Positions 34,123-47,094 of a stretch of DNA of 64,000 nt are shown in pieces. The number at the start of each line of letters is the position of its first letter. The stretch's first letter is position 1. Under the pieces are notes generated by a model. It was not told the origin of the DNA and did no database searches. It saw only the letters and a list, made by a program, of their open reading frames with translations. The stretch is from Mixophyes australis. Taxonomy: Eukaryota; Chordata; Amphibia; Anura; Limnodynastidae. Both the position numbers and the translations under genes were made by a program. The DNA lies in NCBI GenBank assembly GCA_036250195.1, contig JAVHZZ010000004.1:160144727-160208726 (forward strand), given 5' to 3'.

Positions 34123-35400
34123 TTAAGAGGGTGGTTGAGGAATATTGTAAGCTTGTCTGAAGAGGTAGGTTTTCAGAGAACGCTTGAAAGTTTGCAGACC
34201 AGAGGAGAGTCTTATTGTGTGAGGGAGAGAATTCCATAGAGTGGGTGCAGCCCGAAAAAAGTCCTGTAACCGGGAATGGGAGGATGTAATGAGGGTGGAT
34301 GAGAGACGCAGATCTTGTGTAGAACGGAGTTGCCAAGTTGGGAGATATTTTGAGACAAGAGAGGAGATGTATGTTGGTGCAGCTTTGTTGATGGCCTTAT
34401 AGGTTAGTAAAAGTATTTTATATTGGATTCGGTAGAAGACAGGCAGCCAGTGTAGAGACATACGGAGTGATTCAACAGAGGAATAACAAGGAAAATCAGT
34501 TTTGCTGGAGCATGCAAAATAGATTGTAGGGGTTTGAGTCTGTTTTTGGGAAGACCAGTAAGGAGGGAATTGCAATAGTCAATGCGGGATATGATAAGTG
34601 CATGGATTAAGGTTTTTGCAGTGTCTTGCGTGAGATATGTGCGAATTCTGGAAATGTTCTTTAGATGTACGTAGCATGATTTAGATATAGAGTCAATGTG
34701 AGGAACAAAGGATAGGTGTGAGTCAAGGATTACACCTAGGCAGCGAGCTTGTGGAGTGGGATTTATGGTCATGTTATCAACAGAGATAGAAATGTCAGGT
34801 ATGCTCTTGTTGGTGGGAGGGAATATTATTAACTCTGTTTTAGAAAGATTAAGTTTGAGTTGGCGAGAGGACATCCAAGAAAGACAGTCAGTTACACGTG
34901 ACAACACAGATGTCGAGAGATCAGGAGAGGATAGATAGATTTGGGTATCATCTGCATAGAGATGATACTGAAAGCCAAAGGAACTTATTAGATTTCCAAG
35001 AGAAGCGGTATTGATAGAGAACAGCAGAGGACCTAGCACTGAGCCTTGTGGTACTCCAACTGATAGGGGAAGCGGAGCAGAGGTGGCTCCAGAGAAATTA
35101 ACAGTGAAAGAGCGATAAGAGAGGTAGGATGAGAACCAGGATAGAACAGTGTCTCTAAGACCTAGGGATTGCAGCGCTTGTATGAGAAGAGAGTGGTCAA
35201 CGGTGTCAAATGCAGCCGAGAGATCCAGGAGAATTAGGAGAGAGTAATGGCGTTCAGTTTTAGCAGTGATCAGATCATTGACAACCTTGGTCAACGCAGT
35301 CTCTGTGGAGTGTTGAGAAAGAAAGCCAGACTGAAGTGGATCCAACAGGTTGTTAGCGGAAAGAAAGCGTGTGAGGTGAGTGTAGGCAAGTCTCTCTAGA
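34123..35400 (-). pseudogene. LINE reverse transcriptase and C-terminus
   Basis: Reverse transcriptase of the same element in two frames. 34404-35345 holds [26 protein letters not shown], the catalytic LYADDTQIY and [10 protein letters not shown]. Near 34480 the frame shifts and 34123-34575 carries the conserved L2-type tail with [24 protein letters not shown] and FKRSLKTYLF. The YADD catalytic site is intact. It would drive target-primed reverse transcription in a complete element. Confidence 0.88.
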
Positions 35401-37039
35401 AGCTTGGAGGGCCAAGGGAGCTGAGAGATGGGACGGTAATTTGAGAGAGGGTTGGGTCGGAGTTTTGCTTTTTTAATATAGGAGTAATCACTTCTTGCTT
35501 GTATAGTGATGGAAAGATGCCAGTAGAGAGTGAGAGATTACAGATTTGAGTTAGAGGTGAAATGAACACAGGAGACAGGGATCTACCAATTTGCGAGGGA
35601 ATAGGATCAAGAGGACAGGAGGTAGAGTAGGAAGATAAGAAGAGCGTAGAAATCTCCTCTTCATTTGTGGGGTCAAATGAAGAGAGGGTGTCAGAGGGTA
35701 GTGGGAAGGAATTGAGCGGATTGCTTGTCGAGGAAGAGGATACCATTTCTAGTCTGATCTTATCAATCTTGTCCTTAAAGTAGGAAGCAAGATCCTGTGC
35801 ACTGATAGTAGATGGAGGGTTCGGGGTGGGAGGATTGAGAAGATGTTTAAATGTATTGAAAAGGCGTTTGGGGTTAGAAGCCTGAGCATAGATAAGAGAT
35901 TGGAAGTATGTTTGTTTTGCCATGTCCAGAGCATTTCGATAGGAGTGGTAGACAGAAGTATATGTGAAGAAGTCATTAGAGGTGCGAGATTTACGCCAGT
36001 GACGTTCTCCTTTACGGGACAGTTTTTGAAGATTGCGTTTTAATTTAGTGTGCCACGGTTGACATCGAAGTCGATGTGTAGTATGTAGTGTCGCTGGAGC
36101 CACTTGATCAAGGGCCGTTGCTAAGGTTAGGTGAAAATGAGGTACTGCCATCTCAGGGGATGAGAATGTAGAGATAGGGGAGAGAAGGTGTTGGAGAGAG
36201 GTGGAAAATTGTTGAAGATTAATAGAATTCAGATTTCTGCGGGTATGAGGAGGCTTGGTAGAGTTAGACAGTAGAGAGGTTAGAGCAGTGGGGGTGAATG
36301 TGTAGCTGATAAGGTGATGATCCGAGAGGGGGAAGAGTGTGTTAAGAAAATTAGAAACTGAGCATAGTCTAGAGAAAACAAGATCAAGGCAGTGGCCATC
36401 CTTATGAGTAGATGATTCAATCCACTGGGAGAGGTCAAGTGAGGAGGTTAGAGAGAGTAGTTTGTTAGCAGCTTTGGAAGGTGGGAAACCTCCTTGTCTG
36501 CCTTCAGGTCTGGAGGTGTGGGTGAGATGGAGACCACCATGTGAAAGTGCTGCAGGTGAGGTAGTGTCTGATTGCATGAGCAATGTTTCTGTTATTGCCA
36601 GAAGGTTGAGTTTTTTTGAGAGAAAGAGATCATGAATGGAGGTAAGTTTGTTACAAACAGAGCATGCATTCCAAAGGGCACATTTAAAGGACTTTGGAAG
36701 AGAGGGGAGACAGGTTATGTGTTTGAGGTTTGCTATAGAGCGGTAGTGCTCTGATGTATGTGTGTGTGAGGAGTGTGGGGGACCTGGATTAGGTGATATA
36801 TCACCAGCTAATAGAAGCAGAGTGAGAGAAAGATAGGCAAGGGGATTGTAAGATGTGTGACTTTTTATTTTCTGGCGACAGGTGGAGGTTGTACTTTTCA
36901 GAGATAATAAATAGGACAGCAGTTCATGGGTGTTAACTAGAGGTGAGTCGAGTAATGCAGGTGCAATATGAACAAATATTTGTGTTGGTGGAGGGGTGAA
37001 CGATGACACATATGAAGACCTTTGATTCAAGACCTTCAA
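35396..37039 (-). pseudogene. LINE ORF2 N-terminal part: 2A-like motif and endonuclease
   Basis: A 547-codon frame; the first codon listed is TTG, so the true start is uncertain. A hydrophobic stretch leads to LLLLAGDISPNPGP (residues 74-87; 36779-36820), a 2A-like ending. The AP-endonuclease domain begins with FKCALWNACSVCNKL and continues through LLAITET. After EGRQGG (residue 184) it jumps to NKLLSLTSS, so the central endonuclease is deleted; DGHCLDLVFSR and SDHHLISYTF follow. The RT N-terminal segment ends with [16 protein letters not shown] before the frame is lost near 35420. It cannot make an active endonuclease. Confidence 0.85.
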
Positions 37040-37169
37040 GTGAGTGCATGGGCATAGGGGAATGGAATAACTTCCTGAAGATTTCTACGTATATTTCTTG
37101 TATTTTGATCTATTTTGCAAATTGCATACTATATATGGTTGTGTATTAGATCGGCACTTTAGGTTAAAA

Positions 37170-37870
37170 CCTCTATTGGAAACCTCAAGGTATGTAATTG
37201 CTGATGCGTATCGTATTTTGCATAAAATCACACTGCGCATGCCCAGAAGCAGAGCATACGCCAGTGAACATAGTAAAGTCCAATTCATCTTCAAGCGCAA
37301 AGGACCTTTACTACAGTCTATAACATCAGGGGAGGAACAGTCAGAGTACAGGTCGTATACACATAGTCAAAGTACAGTAAGGGCGTGCCAAGCTCAAGCT
37401 CACACAGCAGCCTTCCATTCAAGCTTTGGGCATCTCAAAAGTATGTGATTTTCAGTTGTATCACTTACACCAGCCACATGTCTAGTGTAAGTGCTAATCA
37501 CTAGTGATAAGGGCTGTGTATGCATGCTAGAACATGTGTTTGCAATCAGTAGCAACTGTAAAAATGTATTTTACGTACAGTAGACATTCCTAACATCCTA
37601 ATAAATGTATTTAATAGGGAAAAATATGAAAAAAAGCAACTTATTTTATTTTTTAATGTTTTGACTATATTATTAACAGGTAACGATAATTAAATTGTTT
37701 GCTTTTTTCTGTGCATTTTTTTGTGACTTTATATTCCACATATGTATTGGACGTATCCTGCAGTGGTTATTGTCTGTTAGAGCAGAGCAGATCTAGACCA
37801 GTATTCAATAACAGACGTTTCTTCAGATCCGCTCCTTGTTGAATAAGGACGTACCTATATTCCTTTATTT
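37170..37870 (+). mobile_element. DNA transposon family C, copy 2
   Basis: Aligns to 5855-6654 and 57127-57849: 'cgcatgcccagaagc', 'cagtagacattcctaacatc', 'taataaatgtattt' and 'attggacgtatcctgcagtg' occur in order. The left end ('acctcaaggtatgt') is diverged and the right terminal repeat is missing, so it is a worn or truncated copy next to the LINE. Confidence 0.65.
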
Positions 37871-38240
37871 TTAAAATTGATTTGAACATTAATGTTTTAA
37901 TAATAATGTTTTTTTAATTATTTTTTTTATCAACTTATAAGGTTATATTGTGTTGATATTGTCATTTTGGCTTCCTTAGATGAAATATTTATAGTTCATA
38001 CAATCACTTTATATCATATTGACATCTTTGAATATAACATTATTCCTTGTATTCCTTGTGCATTTAGTGGGAGTAGGTGAAGCACATGCCCGTCTTTTTT
38101 AATATTTTACATTGTCTGACATAAATTAAACATTGGTTTAAGTAACTTGCTAACCTAGTAATGTTGTTTCATTTGAATGAACTATAACATTTTTCGAAGC
38201 ACAATAATATATGTTTAGTCATCTTTGTGTCCCATTTAAA

Positions 38241-38245
<5 letters not shown>

Positions 38246-38290
<45 letters not shown>
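38246..38290. repeat. (TA)n microsatellite
   Basis: About 20 TA dinucleotides with one 'tcta' interruption at the end. Confidence 0.95.
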
Positions 38291-38439
38291 ATATCAAATA
38301 CCTATTGGAGGTATAATCTGTACCATAAACTGCATATTGTTGATGCTTCTTTCCACTGCACAATATGCCTCTTTACATGTTAAAAATGTAATACTGTAAA
38401 TCAATAACTAACAACTCGGACACATATGTAATTTTGGCA

Positions 38440-39200
38440 AGAACTAAGGCCACAGTTTTATTAGAATAAATTTGTGGCTGAGAAAGCAAAATGCAAGACA
38501 GTAGCGAAGGAGGCAGTGACCTGTGGTCAACCAGCGATAGCGACATATATATTAGTCACTGATCACAATGCTTTCCTGTTTTTGTTTCAGGTGTTGTTTT
38601 TCAGTTGTATGCCTTTGTGATTTATTTATTTATTTGGGTAAATATATCAAAGAGTTAATTCTTAGGTGCCATGTGTTCTCAGAGGTTTTCAATTCATCAT
38701 TAATAGTTGACCAATTACAAGGAAGACTTCAGCTATATATTGCTTGATATTTCAGGAATAATTATATTGCTTTGAAAAAGTATGCCTGGTACAGATGAAA
38801 CGCGTCAACGAGTGTATTTTCAATCTTACTGGAGATCCGACAGACCTCACTTTGCCACCTTTCATTTGCATTACAAGGAACCTGTGGAGCTAGGCACTTC
38901 TGAGACCGAGATCTTGTATCCGGATGGTTTCACATAGGGTGCGCACCCAATGGACATATGACCGCTGTCTACTTGGAGCATCGTCTGTGACTCTTCCAGC
39001 GGGGAGTCCGTGAGTTCTTATGATCTTATATTGACTGTTACACTTGGTTCCTCTCATGTCTGCCAACATTGCAGACATTGACATCTTTGAAGCCCTGGCC
39101 TTGTATCTGGACCAGTTGAAGGCATGTATATCACTACTCCGACCTGTGTTCCGATGGCCCTGAGAACTCAAGAAACAGACCAACTGCCACCTTGTTGCAC
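38440..39200 (+). mobile_element. Penelope-like relic (non-coding part)
   Basis: 'acagatgaaacgcgtcaacg' at about 38790 is the GAAACGCGTC motif typical of the hammerhead-bearing terminal region of Penelope-like elements; the CUGAUGA-type box is not intact. The surrounding unique-looking sequence and the T-rich stretch fit a terminal segment. No reverse transcriptase or GIY-YIG domain is present. Boundaries are approximate. Confidence 0.45.
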
Positions 39201-39829
39201 AGTAAGCCCATCAGGTAGAAGTCTCCAGGAACATCTTAAAGAGGCCTTCTATGTCGTTTCGACAATCTGTCAAACATGAGAGGAACAGGGAGTGCCAATA
39301 AGGTTAGTATACGGAGCTAGGGCCCTAAAACGCTGCAAAACGAAAGCGCGAGAGGGAGTCTGCTATACCATTATCTATACCCGGCCCATGCTGAGCATAG
39401 AAAGAGATGTCATATTCCAGAAAGCTTAAAACTAGGTGTCTCAGGAGGGCAATTGCATAAGTGGATTATACACTTTGATTATTGACTGATCAACACCCAG
39501 TTTGTCACACCAGAATATTATGTCGTGCCCACATAAGGTTGAGGAGGATGACTGTGTAGATTGCAGGTGCTGGGATCTAGCTGAGAGTAGGGAACTAGCT
39601 GATGCTGGTATGCTTGTTAATATTTTGAGTAGAATAGAAAAATGTAGCAATTATTTTTTTTTTAAAGTAAACTTTCACCATTATTAGAGAGGTGTTTTTT
39701 TCTTTAATAAGGTAAAAGCTTTTTTTTACATTTTTGTTTCCCTGACTTAAAACCACTATCAACTTGAACATAGGCTTTAGGAGATGATGTAGATGGATTA
39801 GTACCATCATGACTGGTGCCAGCAGTTGC

Positions 39830-40060
39830 TTGGTGCTCCTGGTCTTCTGTGGACTGATGTGAATCCATATCGATGCACAGAGCAATGTGGTTGGAAACTG
39901 GAGATTGACAAGAACTCTCCTGTTTCTGTGTGACCAATGGCACGAAGACTGGAAATTGACAAAAACAATGTGACTGGAGACTGGAGAGTGACAAGCACAC
40001 TGCTACCCCTGTTTCTATGTGACCAATGGCACAGAGCAATATCACTGGAGACTTATAAGA
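39830..40060 (+). repeat. Degenerate tandem repeat
   Basis: 'ctggagattgacaag', 'ctggaaattgacaaa' and 'ctggagagtgacaag' recur with 'tgtttctgtgtgaccaatgg' and 'tgtttctatgtgaccaatgg', giving two larger units of about 110 bp with inner repeats. No gene is supported. Confidence 0.7.
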
Positions 40061-40139
40061 AGACTACCACCAAGAATGCTGCTACCCCTTCTGTGTCTGT
40101 CTGTGAAATGGCGACGGATCTCCAAGGAGGACGGTATTT

Positions 40140-40245
40140 ATAAAATCCAAATGTCGCGAGATCCGACAATGCAAAACGTTTTGCCTCATTTTCCATTCCG
40201 AGGGTGCGCAAAAGTACTGAAAACTGAGCCCGAGCATCTCTAGTA
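40140..40245 (-). repeat. Family D end, inverted
   Basis: The minus strand reads 'ctagagatgctcgggctcag' then '...gcaaaacgttttgc...gtcggatctcg', resembling the starts at 45225 and 54172 ('agagatgagcagtttggatt', 'gatatccgac'). It marks the end of a diverged inverted copy whose remaining extent was not resolved. Confidence 0.5.
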
Positions 40246-43200
40246 AAATAATGTCAGTTTGATCTGTTTTTGCTCCTATATTACTTTTTATAGCATCAAC
40301 ACTTTTTTCCAGTAATTTTCAGTCTATTTTCTAATGATCTCATTATAACAGTCTCAATTGTCACCAATTTTGGCCAAAGTCTGCAGCAGTGGCAGGGGTT
40401 CATATGCCCCCTGGGCCGGTCCCATAGTGGGTTACCTTGGGTTGGGTCACTTGACCACCTGCATTTTTGTTCTTTTAAAATGTTCCTAATAGGCTGCTGA
40501 GACGAGTCTAACCCCCAGAGCTACAATTTGTCAGCCCTTCTTTGGTCTGCAAGGAGCTGTCTTAATGAAGAATGTAATGTAAACTTGCATCTGACACTTG
40601 CATCTCCTTATGACTGGAGAGGCAGAACAGGGGAGAGAAGGGGCAGAGTACAGTAAGAACGTGTTTACGCAAACACAACTAAGGCAGACCAGCACAAAGA
40701 CGCATATATGCTTATCAGGGGCCATGTATTTTACACCTGCTATATAGCAGGTGCAAATACATGCTGATGATCACTGTAGCCAGCACTAGCTAGTCGCTTC
40801 TGATTTTCTGTTTGCGAATTCCCCTCTAAAGATGATTGGTGCTTTTTTACATTAATCAAGCATTTATTTGTGTCTGTACTTTCATCCATATATGAGAAGG
40901 ATTAATATATCTGCTGTATTATATCAAGCCTAACAGCTTGTTTTGCTCACTATACTTATATGGAACTGAACCTCAATTGCTTTTCCTTTTCTCCTCATTA
41001 AATGGGGAACTTTCCCAGATACTGCAAATTTTCAGTTTAAAATTTCAAAGATGTCTTCAATGGGTGGATGGAGAATAATCACCAGGGCCATAACAACACA
41101 CCCATTTGCAAAACATCTATATAGAAAGGCTATTGTTTATTTAATCCCTATATTTGCTTTACAGTGGGAAGCTTGCTGTCATGCTGCTGAAATACATTAA
41201 GAAAAGGATAAATCTTTTTGCACATTTTGTATAAAATATGTAAATGAAAAACATGCTCTTGTTTAAACTTACTGCAGTTTTACATATTGATGCAAATGTA
41301 CAATACAATGTAATATAAATACTAATATGACCTGATGAATTTTTGGAAATTTGTTTATTTCGGAACATATGTGTATTTGCTAAGGGCTTTGGTTAAATGA
41401 GTTCAACTCCCCCATCTTATATTATTATTTCCTTTCTGTTTTACATTGTCTTCCATGTTTTCTGGTAAGACTATTGTGTTTTATCCACTTTCCCTTTTTC
41501 TGACATTCTTTAATTTAAACCAGAAAGAGTTCATTGATATGTCTTATGTCAATAATTGTCATTTTTCCATACATTGTTAAAAGTAGGTGCTGGAAATAAA
41601 TTCTCTTTTTAACTATCAGTCTGTCTGTGTATTGTGTATTAAAAATGTCAAATGTTGTATAAATTGCAAAAACAAAATATTTTTAATCACACACAAAATT
41701 GTTATGTATGCAAATATGTGGACATTATTAATCCCTGAACCAAAGACAATTTTTAAACCTATTTTCTAATTAAAAATTACTTTGAAAATCATGTGTCATG
41801 TTAAATTATATTCGTATGATATAATATTTCTTGATGCGAGTAACGTTAATTTTTAAATGAAATGAATAAATATAACTGGGGACTATCAAACATGGCATTA
41901 ATAATTAAAGAATGTCTTACATATTTCTCCTGATACTCCAACAAATGCATCTAAATACCCACGGTTTATGCCTATTTAGGTTACTCCACCGCATCTGTAA
42001 TTGGTGGATGTGTGGATTTTGCAAAATCTCTTTTCTTTAAATTATTGCTGATGGGTATTCTGCCAGCAAACTATCTGTCCAGCTGTTTAGTATGCAGCAG
42101 GTGCTCTTTTTTATTGCAGTTTGCTGCCCTGTGAGGAGGGGCTGGTGCAGATGCCCTCCCCCGCAATCTTCCTCCTCTTCACCCGACTGCTCAGTTGTCA
42201 TCCGATCTCCCGAACATTGCACCAAATCACTAGATAAGAATGCTTGGCTCACTAAGAGCCTCTTGATTGGCTCCCTGCTGATTTTAGTGCAGGAAGCTCA
42301 GAGCTGATATGCAGAGTTTAGGTGCAGTGCAGATTTCTGCCTACCCTGACCTTTTCTCTGGATCCTGACTACTCCTGACCACTCTCTGAATCGCTCCCAG
42401 GCCTGACCACTGGATTGGCTACTGGCTAAGCCTTGGAGGCTGCCAGACCACCATCCAGACTTTACACTAGATCTATGTGAGTACTAGAGTTATTATTCCA
42501 GTACTGTATTGTGACTGGTATCTCCTATAAATTCTGTGCTAGAATTGGTTCTGAAATAAGCACCTACTACAGTGTGCTTGAGACCTAGGGTTAACTAACT
42601 ACCTGTAAGCTACTTTCACTTTATGGGAAAGGGACTTGCTAGAGTTGAAAACCACAACTAGCCTGGTTCTAGTGGTTTGTTCCAGGAAATATTGACTTCT
42701 TGCTTCACATGCTTATAGTGACTGAACATTTTTAAAAAATCCACTAAGACACTGATTGCCTGGTAGGCAGCATGAGCTGTGAAATCCATTATGTCACTAC
42801 CCACAGGAAAAGTGTGGCTCCTCTTATATAAGGCCTCCAATTCAGGAACGGAAATCCTTGCCAGATTATTCAGATGCTCTATTTATGATGGAGAGATAAC
42901 ATGTAGGTGCTAGCCAGGCAGGTCCAAACAGCCAGCCTGCCTTTTAGAACTAACTTCTATATTTTACTTTAATATGACTATATAAGATAGAAAATATATA
43001 GAGAATATTGTTTTTTTCAATAGTTTGTTACAGAAACTAATAACTAATATTCATTGTGATAATCCTTAATTCGTTTACGTCCAATCTCCTTTCCTTATAT
43101 CCACTTAATGAAGATTATCCCTTTAAATAATATAGATAATTGAGGTTTTGTCCTGGTTGGGGGTTTTGCTTATCTCTTTGCCGGGGTTGTCAACATTCTC

Positions 43201-43560
43201 TTTAAAAACAGGGTAGAAATATGTGCTACACCTGGTAATTTTTTTTGTTTAGTATAACACCCTTACATTCCATTCGAAATTCAGTATTACTAATCAACTG
43301 TGCAGTCATACTGACTCCTGTGTTAATTGACTTGCTTAGGAATTTAACACTAATAGAACGCTACCTTTCTCTGTCTGAATACTATCCACCTCATCTTCTT
43401 CTATACCTTATATATCTTTAATACTTTTAACTAACTTACTATGATACGCCTGCTGGTTCTATGGCAAATGGGGCTCCTAGAGATGGAAATAATTTGCTTG
43501 TAGTGAGCTACACACTTCAAAGTAATTTGTTATGTTGTCATTGCGAATGAAGTTGTGCTT
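40246..43560. other. Mostly unassigned; possible LTR fragment near 42.3-42.6 kb
   Basis: No gene or RNA is supported. 42320-42640 has the pyrimidine-rich 'cctgactactcctgaccact' style seen in Gypsy-type LTRs here, but neither termini nor a target duplication were found. 40385-40450 contains 'ggggttcatatgccccctgg', probably transposon debris. Confidence 0.4.
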
Positions 43561-44278
43561 ATTACAGTATTTAGCTCACTTGGCTCACCAACAGGGGCGG
43601 GCTAGCCCGGGGGGCAGAGGGGCAGCGGCACCCCGGGCCGCTCAGTCAGGTCGCTAATAGGGCCGGGGGGTAGCCCAGTCGGCCGCCCCCCGGATTCAAT
43701 ATACCCCATTTTCACCGGCGGCCGCATCTGATGACATGAGATGCGGCCGCGTCATAAATGTCGCGGCCGCATCCCGTGTCATGAGATGCGGCCGCCTGTA
43801 TGCCCCCCGGGCTTTCCTTTCCCAGCCCGCGCCTGCTCACCAATTTAAATTTGAATCACTTACTTAAGTAAATGAAGATTAGTTGTTATATGTTGTGGCA
43901 TGTACACCACCACCACACACAACAGAAAGTGCCCAAGTATTCTCCTCATTGTTGAAATTTTTGGAGGACATTTGCATGCGCTCATATTTATATGCTTGCT
44001 GTGCTTGCCAACTATATCCATTAATTTTTCCAAGAACAAAAGACACAGTTAATATCACACAGCATGGCTTTCCAGACATCTAATAGTGCTTAATGTGACT
44101 ATTGCAAATATCGATGGGGTATATGTCAGTGTTCTTTCTGCTGAATATTATGGTGCAGATGGCACAGCATGTGACAGCATGTGACAGCTAACCTCTATTC
44201 ACTTCAATGGAAAAATTTGATAATGATATCTCTAATTAGTGCTAATTGGTGAGCCAAGTGATCTTAAGGATGTAATAA
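43561..44278. mobile_element. Inverted-repeat element hosting a MITE
   Basis: The left segment 'cacttggctcaccaa' (43577-43591) followed by 'tttaaatt' matches the reverse complement of 'aattggtgagccaagtga' at 44247-44264, extending weakly to 'attaca' outside. This suggests terminal inverted repeats of about 30 bp on a 0.7-kb element. The left repeat is interrupted by the MITE at 43592. No coding content. Confidence 0.5.
43592..43835. mobile_element. 244-bp GC-rich hAT-type MITE
   Basis: The ends CAGGGGCGGGCT and AGCCCGCGCCTG are imperfect inverted repeats. An 8-bp duplication CTCACCAA flanks it (43584-43591 and 43836-43843). The interior has four GCGGCCGC octamers in alternating orientation with 'catgagatgcggccgc', so it is CpG-dense and self-complementary. 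No ORF. Confidence 0.9.
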
Positions 44279-45221
44279 AAACGGCTTCATCTATGTTTCA
44301 AGTTGAACAGTGCATGATCATTGAAGTATATGCTTGCAGTGGAATATGAATTGCAGACTAGAAGAGTACAGTGTCTCTTGTGACAAACTTATTTAAAAAA
44401 GTTATATAATGATTGCTTGATATTATGTAGAAATCAGTTTTGAGTTTAGCATCTGGATGTATAAGAGTGTGTTTTTCAGCAAAAAGAATAAGCTAGCTTA
44501 GTTATATATGACAGTATCAGAACAAGTTACTTATAGGGTCACACAGAATAATGTCTTCAGACTGCAGTGACCTTTCAATCCATATTTCTTATGTGAAAGA
44601 AGAGATTAGCTGTCTATTATGTTGCCTTTAAGAATAAATCAGCAATAAGTTGTAATGCTATATTCAGGATATTACAGGGTTTTTCTCCCGTAACCAAGTA
44701 TTAGATCATTAACACTGTTAGACAAAGATGAGTAAGTCTCCCAAGATTTGGTTCATGGAATGAGTCATAATATTGGACTAACAGTTAAGCCTTCAGCTTA
44801 TTACTGTGTCAAAGAAAAAAATCATTAAGAAAGATGTTTTGTGTGTTTTTAGTTGTTATAGAATGTGTTTCAAATTTTGTATTTAGCATTTTTTGTAAAA
44901 TTAAAAATATATTTTTTTCCAAACCACATCTTTTTCATTACTGCCTTCACAGAATCATATTTCAAATATAATACACTAAAATTCATAGAATCTTCAACTT
45001 ACTCAAATTTTATCGTACAAATATACTGTTAGACATGGCTCCTACTGTGATACTGTCTGTTCTTCGTGAACAAATTAATAATATGTTCCAGCAATGGAAT
45101 GCTAAGGTTTTAATTTGTTTACTCCCTGTTACACTCCTCTAGTCGAGAGCTATAGCATAGGTGGTAGTGTTTTCTGTGATGGGTACAAAGATTGTATGTT
45201 TTACTTTAATTGGTTATAGTA
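44279..45221. other. No recognised feature
   Basis: AT-rich unassigned sequence. Confidence 0.45.
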
Positions 45222-47060
45222 TAATTTAGAGGTGAGTGGTTTGGATTTAGAGAAATCCGACAGATCCGAGATTTGGGATGAATAAAACCAGTTTTGCGCG
45301 TCAAATTCGGATCTCAAAATGATGCAAAACGCCATTACCAGGAGTTTTTTTGCAAAACTCGAAATGTATATATAGTCCTCCCTCGTTTTCTACTGTGCCA
45401 TTTTAGAACAGGCAGCATGTAGGGAGGATGTGGTGCAAGAGGGACATAGAAAACGATGTAATTGTCCAATTAGTTTAACGCAGTTCTTTATATATCAGTC
45501 AGCTAGAATAGATTGCTGATCAACTGGTTTTAATTTCAATCTGTCAAAGAGTTTAGATGGAGTAATGTCTACTGGTTGTTATTAATGCATTTATAATAGT
45601 AATACTATATAGACTGAGTTAGATATCATTCAGAACTAAGTAGGATATTTAGTGGAGAAAAACAGTGTGCTATGCTGTGTGACTATTACCAGCAGATTCC
45701 AAAAAACAAATCGATTTATTTTTTTAAAAATTTTAAGTTTTTCTAGAGAAATCAATATTGTCTGGGGCAGTGACATCTGAATTAACTTTGAAAAAAATGG
45801 ATGTTTGCTTGTGAGCATCACTGCAGTAGAACCCTTCCCAAAAACTCTAGATTGTAAACTTTTTCTATTTTTCAATACTAAAGGTTTATTCAGTGACATC
45901 TAACACTCCAAAAAAATGCTATATATTCTAATATTTTCTACTGCATGTAGAACATTGCATCGGCGGCAAAAGCAAAAAGAATTTGATCTGCCATGCCAGC
46001 AACTGAAACAAGCCCATTAGATAAATTAAACAAGAACAAACGATTAATGTAACGTGCAAGAGATAAAAATGTTGAAATGCTATGCACACATTAAATTTGG
46101 AGTGTCAGCATGCATCGTGGAGAGTGAAGAGGCAGTAAGAATCAGAAATCATTAGATGGGCAGAGGCATCAAGAGATATTTAGACAAGAAGATATCCAAT
46201 TGTAAAGCGCTACATAATTTGCTATCACTATAAAAATAATAAGTCATGATGATAGAGAAAGGTAGCCTGCACTAATACCAAAAACTTCAAAGACTAGTAC
46301 TATGCAACTCATGATGGGCAGATCATTCATTGTTAGCCAAGGTTGGAGCTTTCAAATACCTTGCCGCTATAAAAATAAATGTTGATGATAGAAAAATGTG
46401 GCCTGCACTAATACTATAAACCTTCTAAGACTACGCACACAATACATTTTGAATGTTACAAGATATCCATCATAGTCATTGAAACTACAGTAACAGGCAG
46501 AGGCCATTGGATGGACAGTGGTATGAATGAATAGCGTTAGACGTTTATAAAAGTAAATAGATAAAGGAGGCCTGCACCCATACCAAAAATTTCAAAACCT
46601 AGTATTATGCACTTCTTGATAGGCAGAGCATTTATCATTAGCCATGAGCAGAGCTGCGAGTAAGGTAGATCTGTGCAGTAATGCTACTCTTGTGAATCAA
46701 TCAAATATATGCCATGTTTATCTGCATCCAGTTATCATGTCCAATGTGAGATTAAAATTTCACTCTCGATTCATACTTTTGGCTAAGCTCAAGTGTAATA
46801 TCTGAACTAGTACGGTTGGTTCAGGATGCCATGAATGGGTGGATCCCCTTGGTCTGATGCTTTAAGGCTGGTGATGTTTGGAGCCTGAGGTGCCTGTGTC
46901 TCTGGAGGGCCCATAGGTTACCTGAAAATTCACTGGTGCTGGGACTGTAACCCTCACCTTGCACAACTACAGGGGACTGCCCAAGACTTGCAGCGGAGGT
47001 GGTCACCAAGATCCATGTATATAAATATGGAATGTACTATAAATAAAATTTATATGTTCT
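45222..47060 (+). repeat. Dispersed repeat family D, copy 1
   Basis: Aligns to 54168-55440: 'tatatatagtcctccct', 'cagtcagctagaata', 'gcttttaatttcaatct'-like and 'atatcattc..gaactaagta' blocks occur in order, and the ends share 'gacttgcagc', 'tatataaatatggaatgta' and 'gttaagtgtaagaaatat'-like sequence. No coherent ORF was recognised; the class is unknown. Long length and lack of terminal repeats could fit a retroelement internal part. Confidence 0.6.
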
Positions 47061-47094
47061 GTTAGTGAAGTGTAAGAAATATGTTCATATAGGC

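Larger units (their letters stand above)
33796..37060 (-). mobile_element. Long, broken L2/CR1-clade LINE
   Basis: A minus-strand element of about 3.3 kb. Its 3' end carries the tail seen on the top strand as 'tatatagcgccaacatattc' then 'cgtagcgctttacaattggg', with an ATC microsatellite (33796-33820). It contains N-terminal, endonuclease, reverse transcriptase and C-terminal sections, interrupted by several frameshifts and an endonuclease deletion. The 5' end is not exact; a longer 5' UTR may reach about 37090. Confidence 0.88.
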
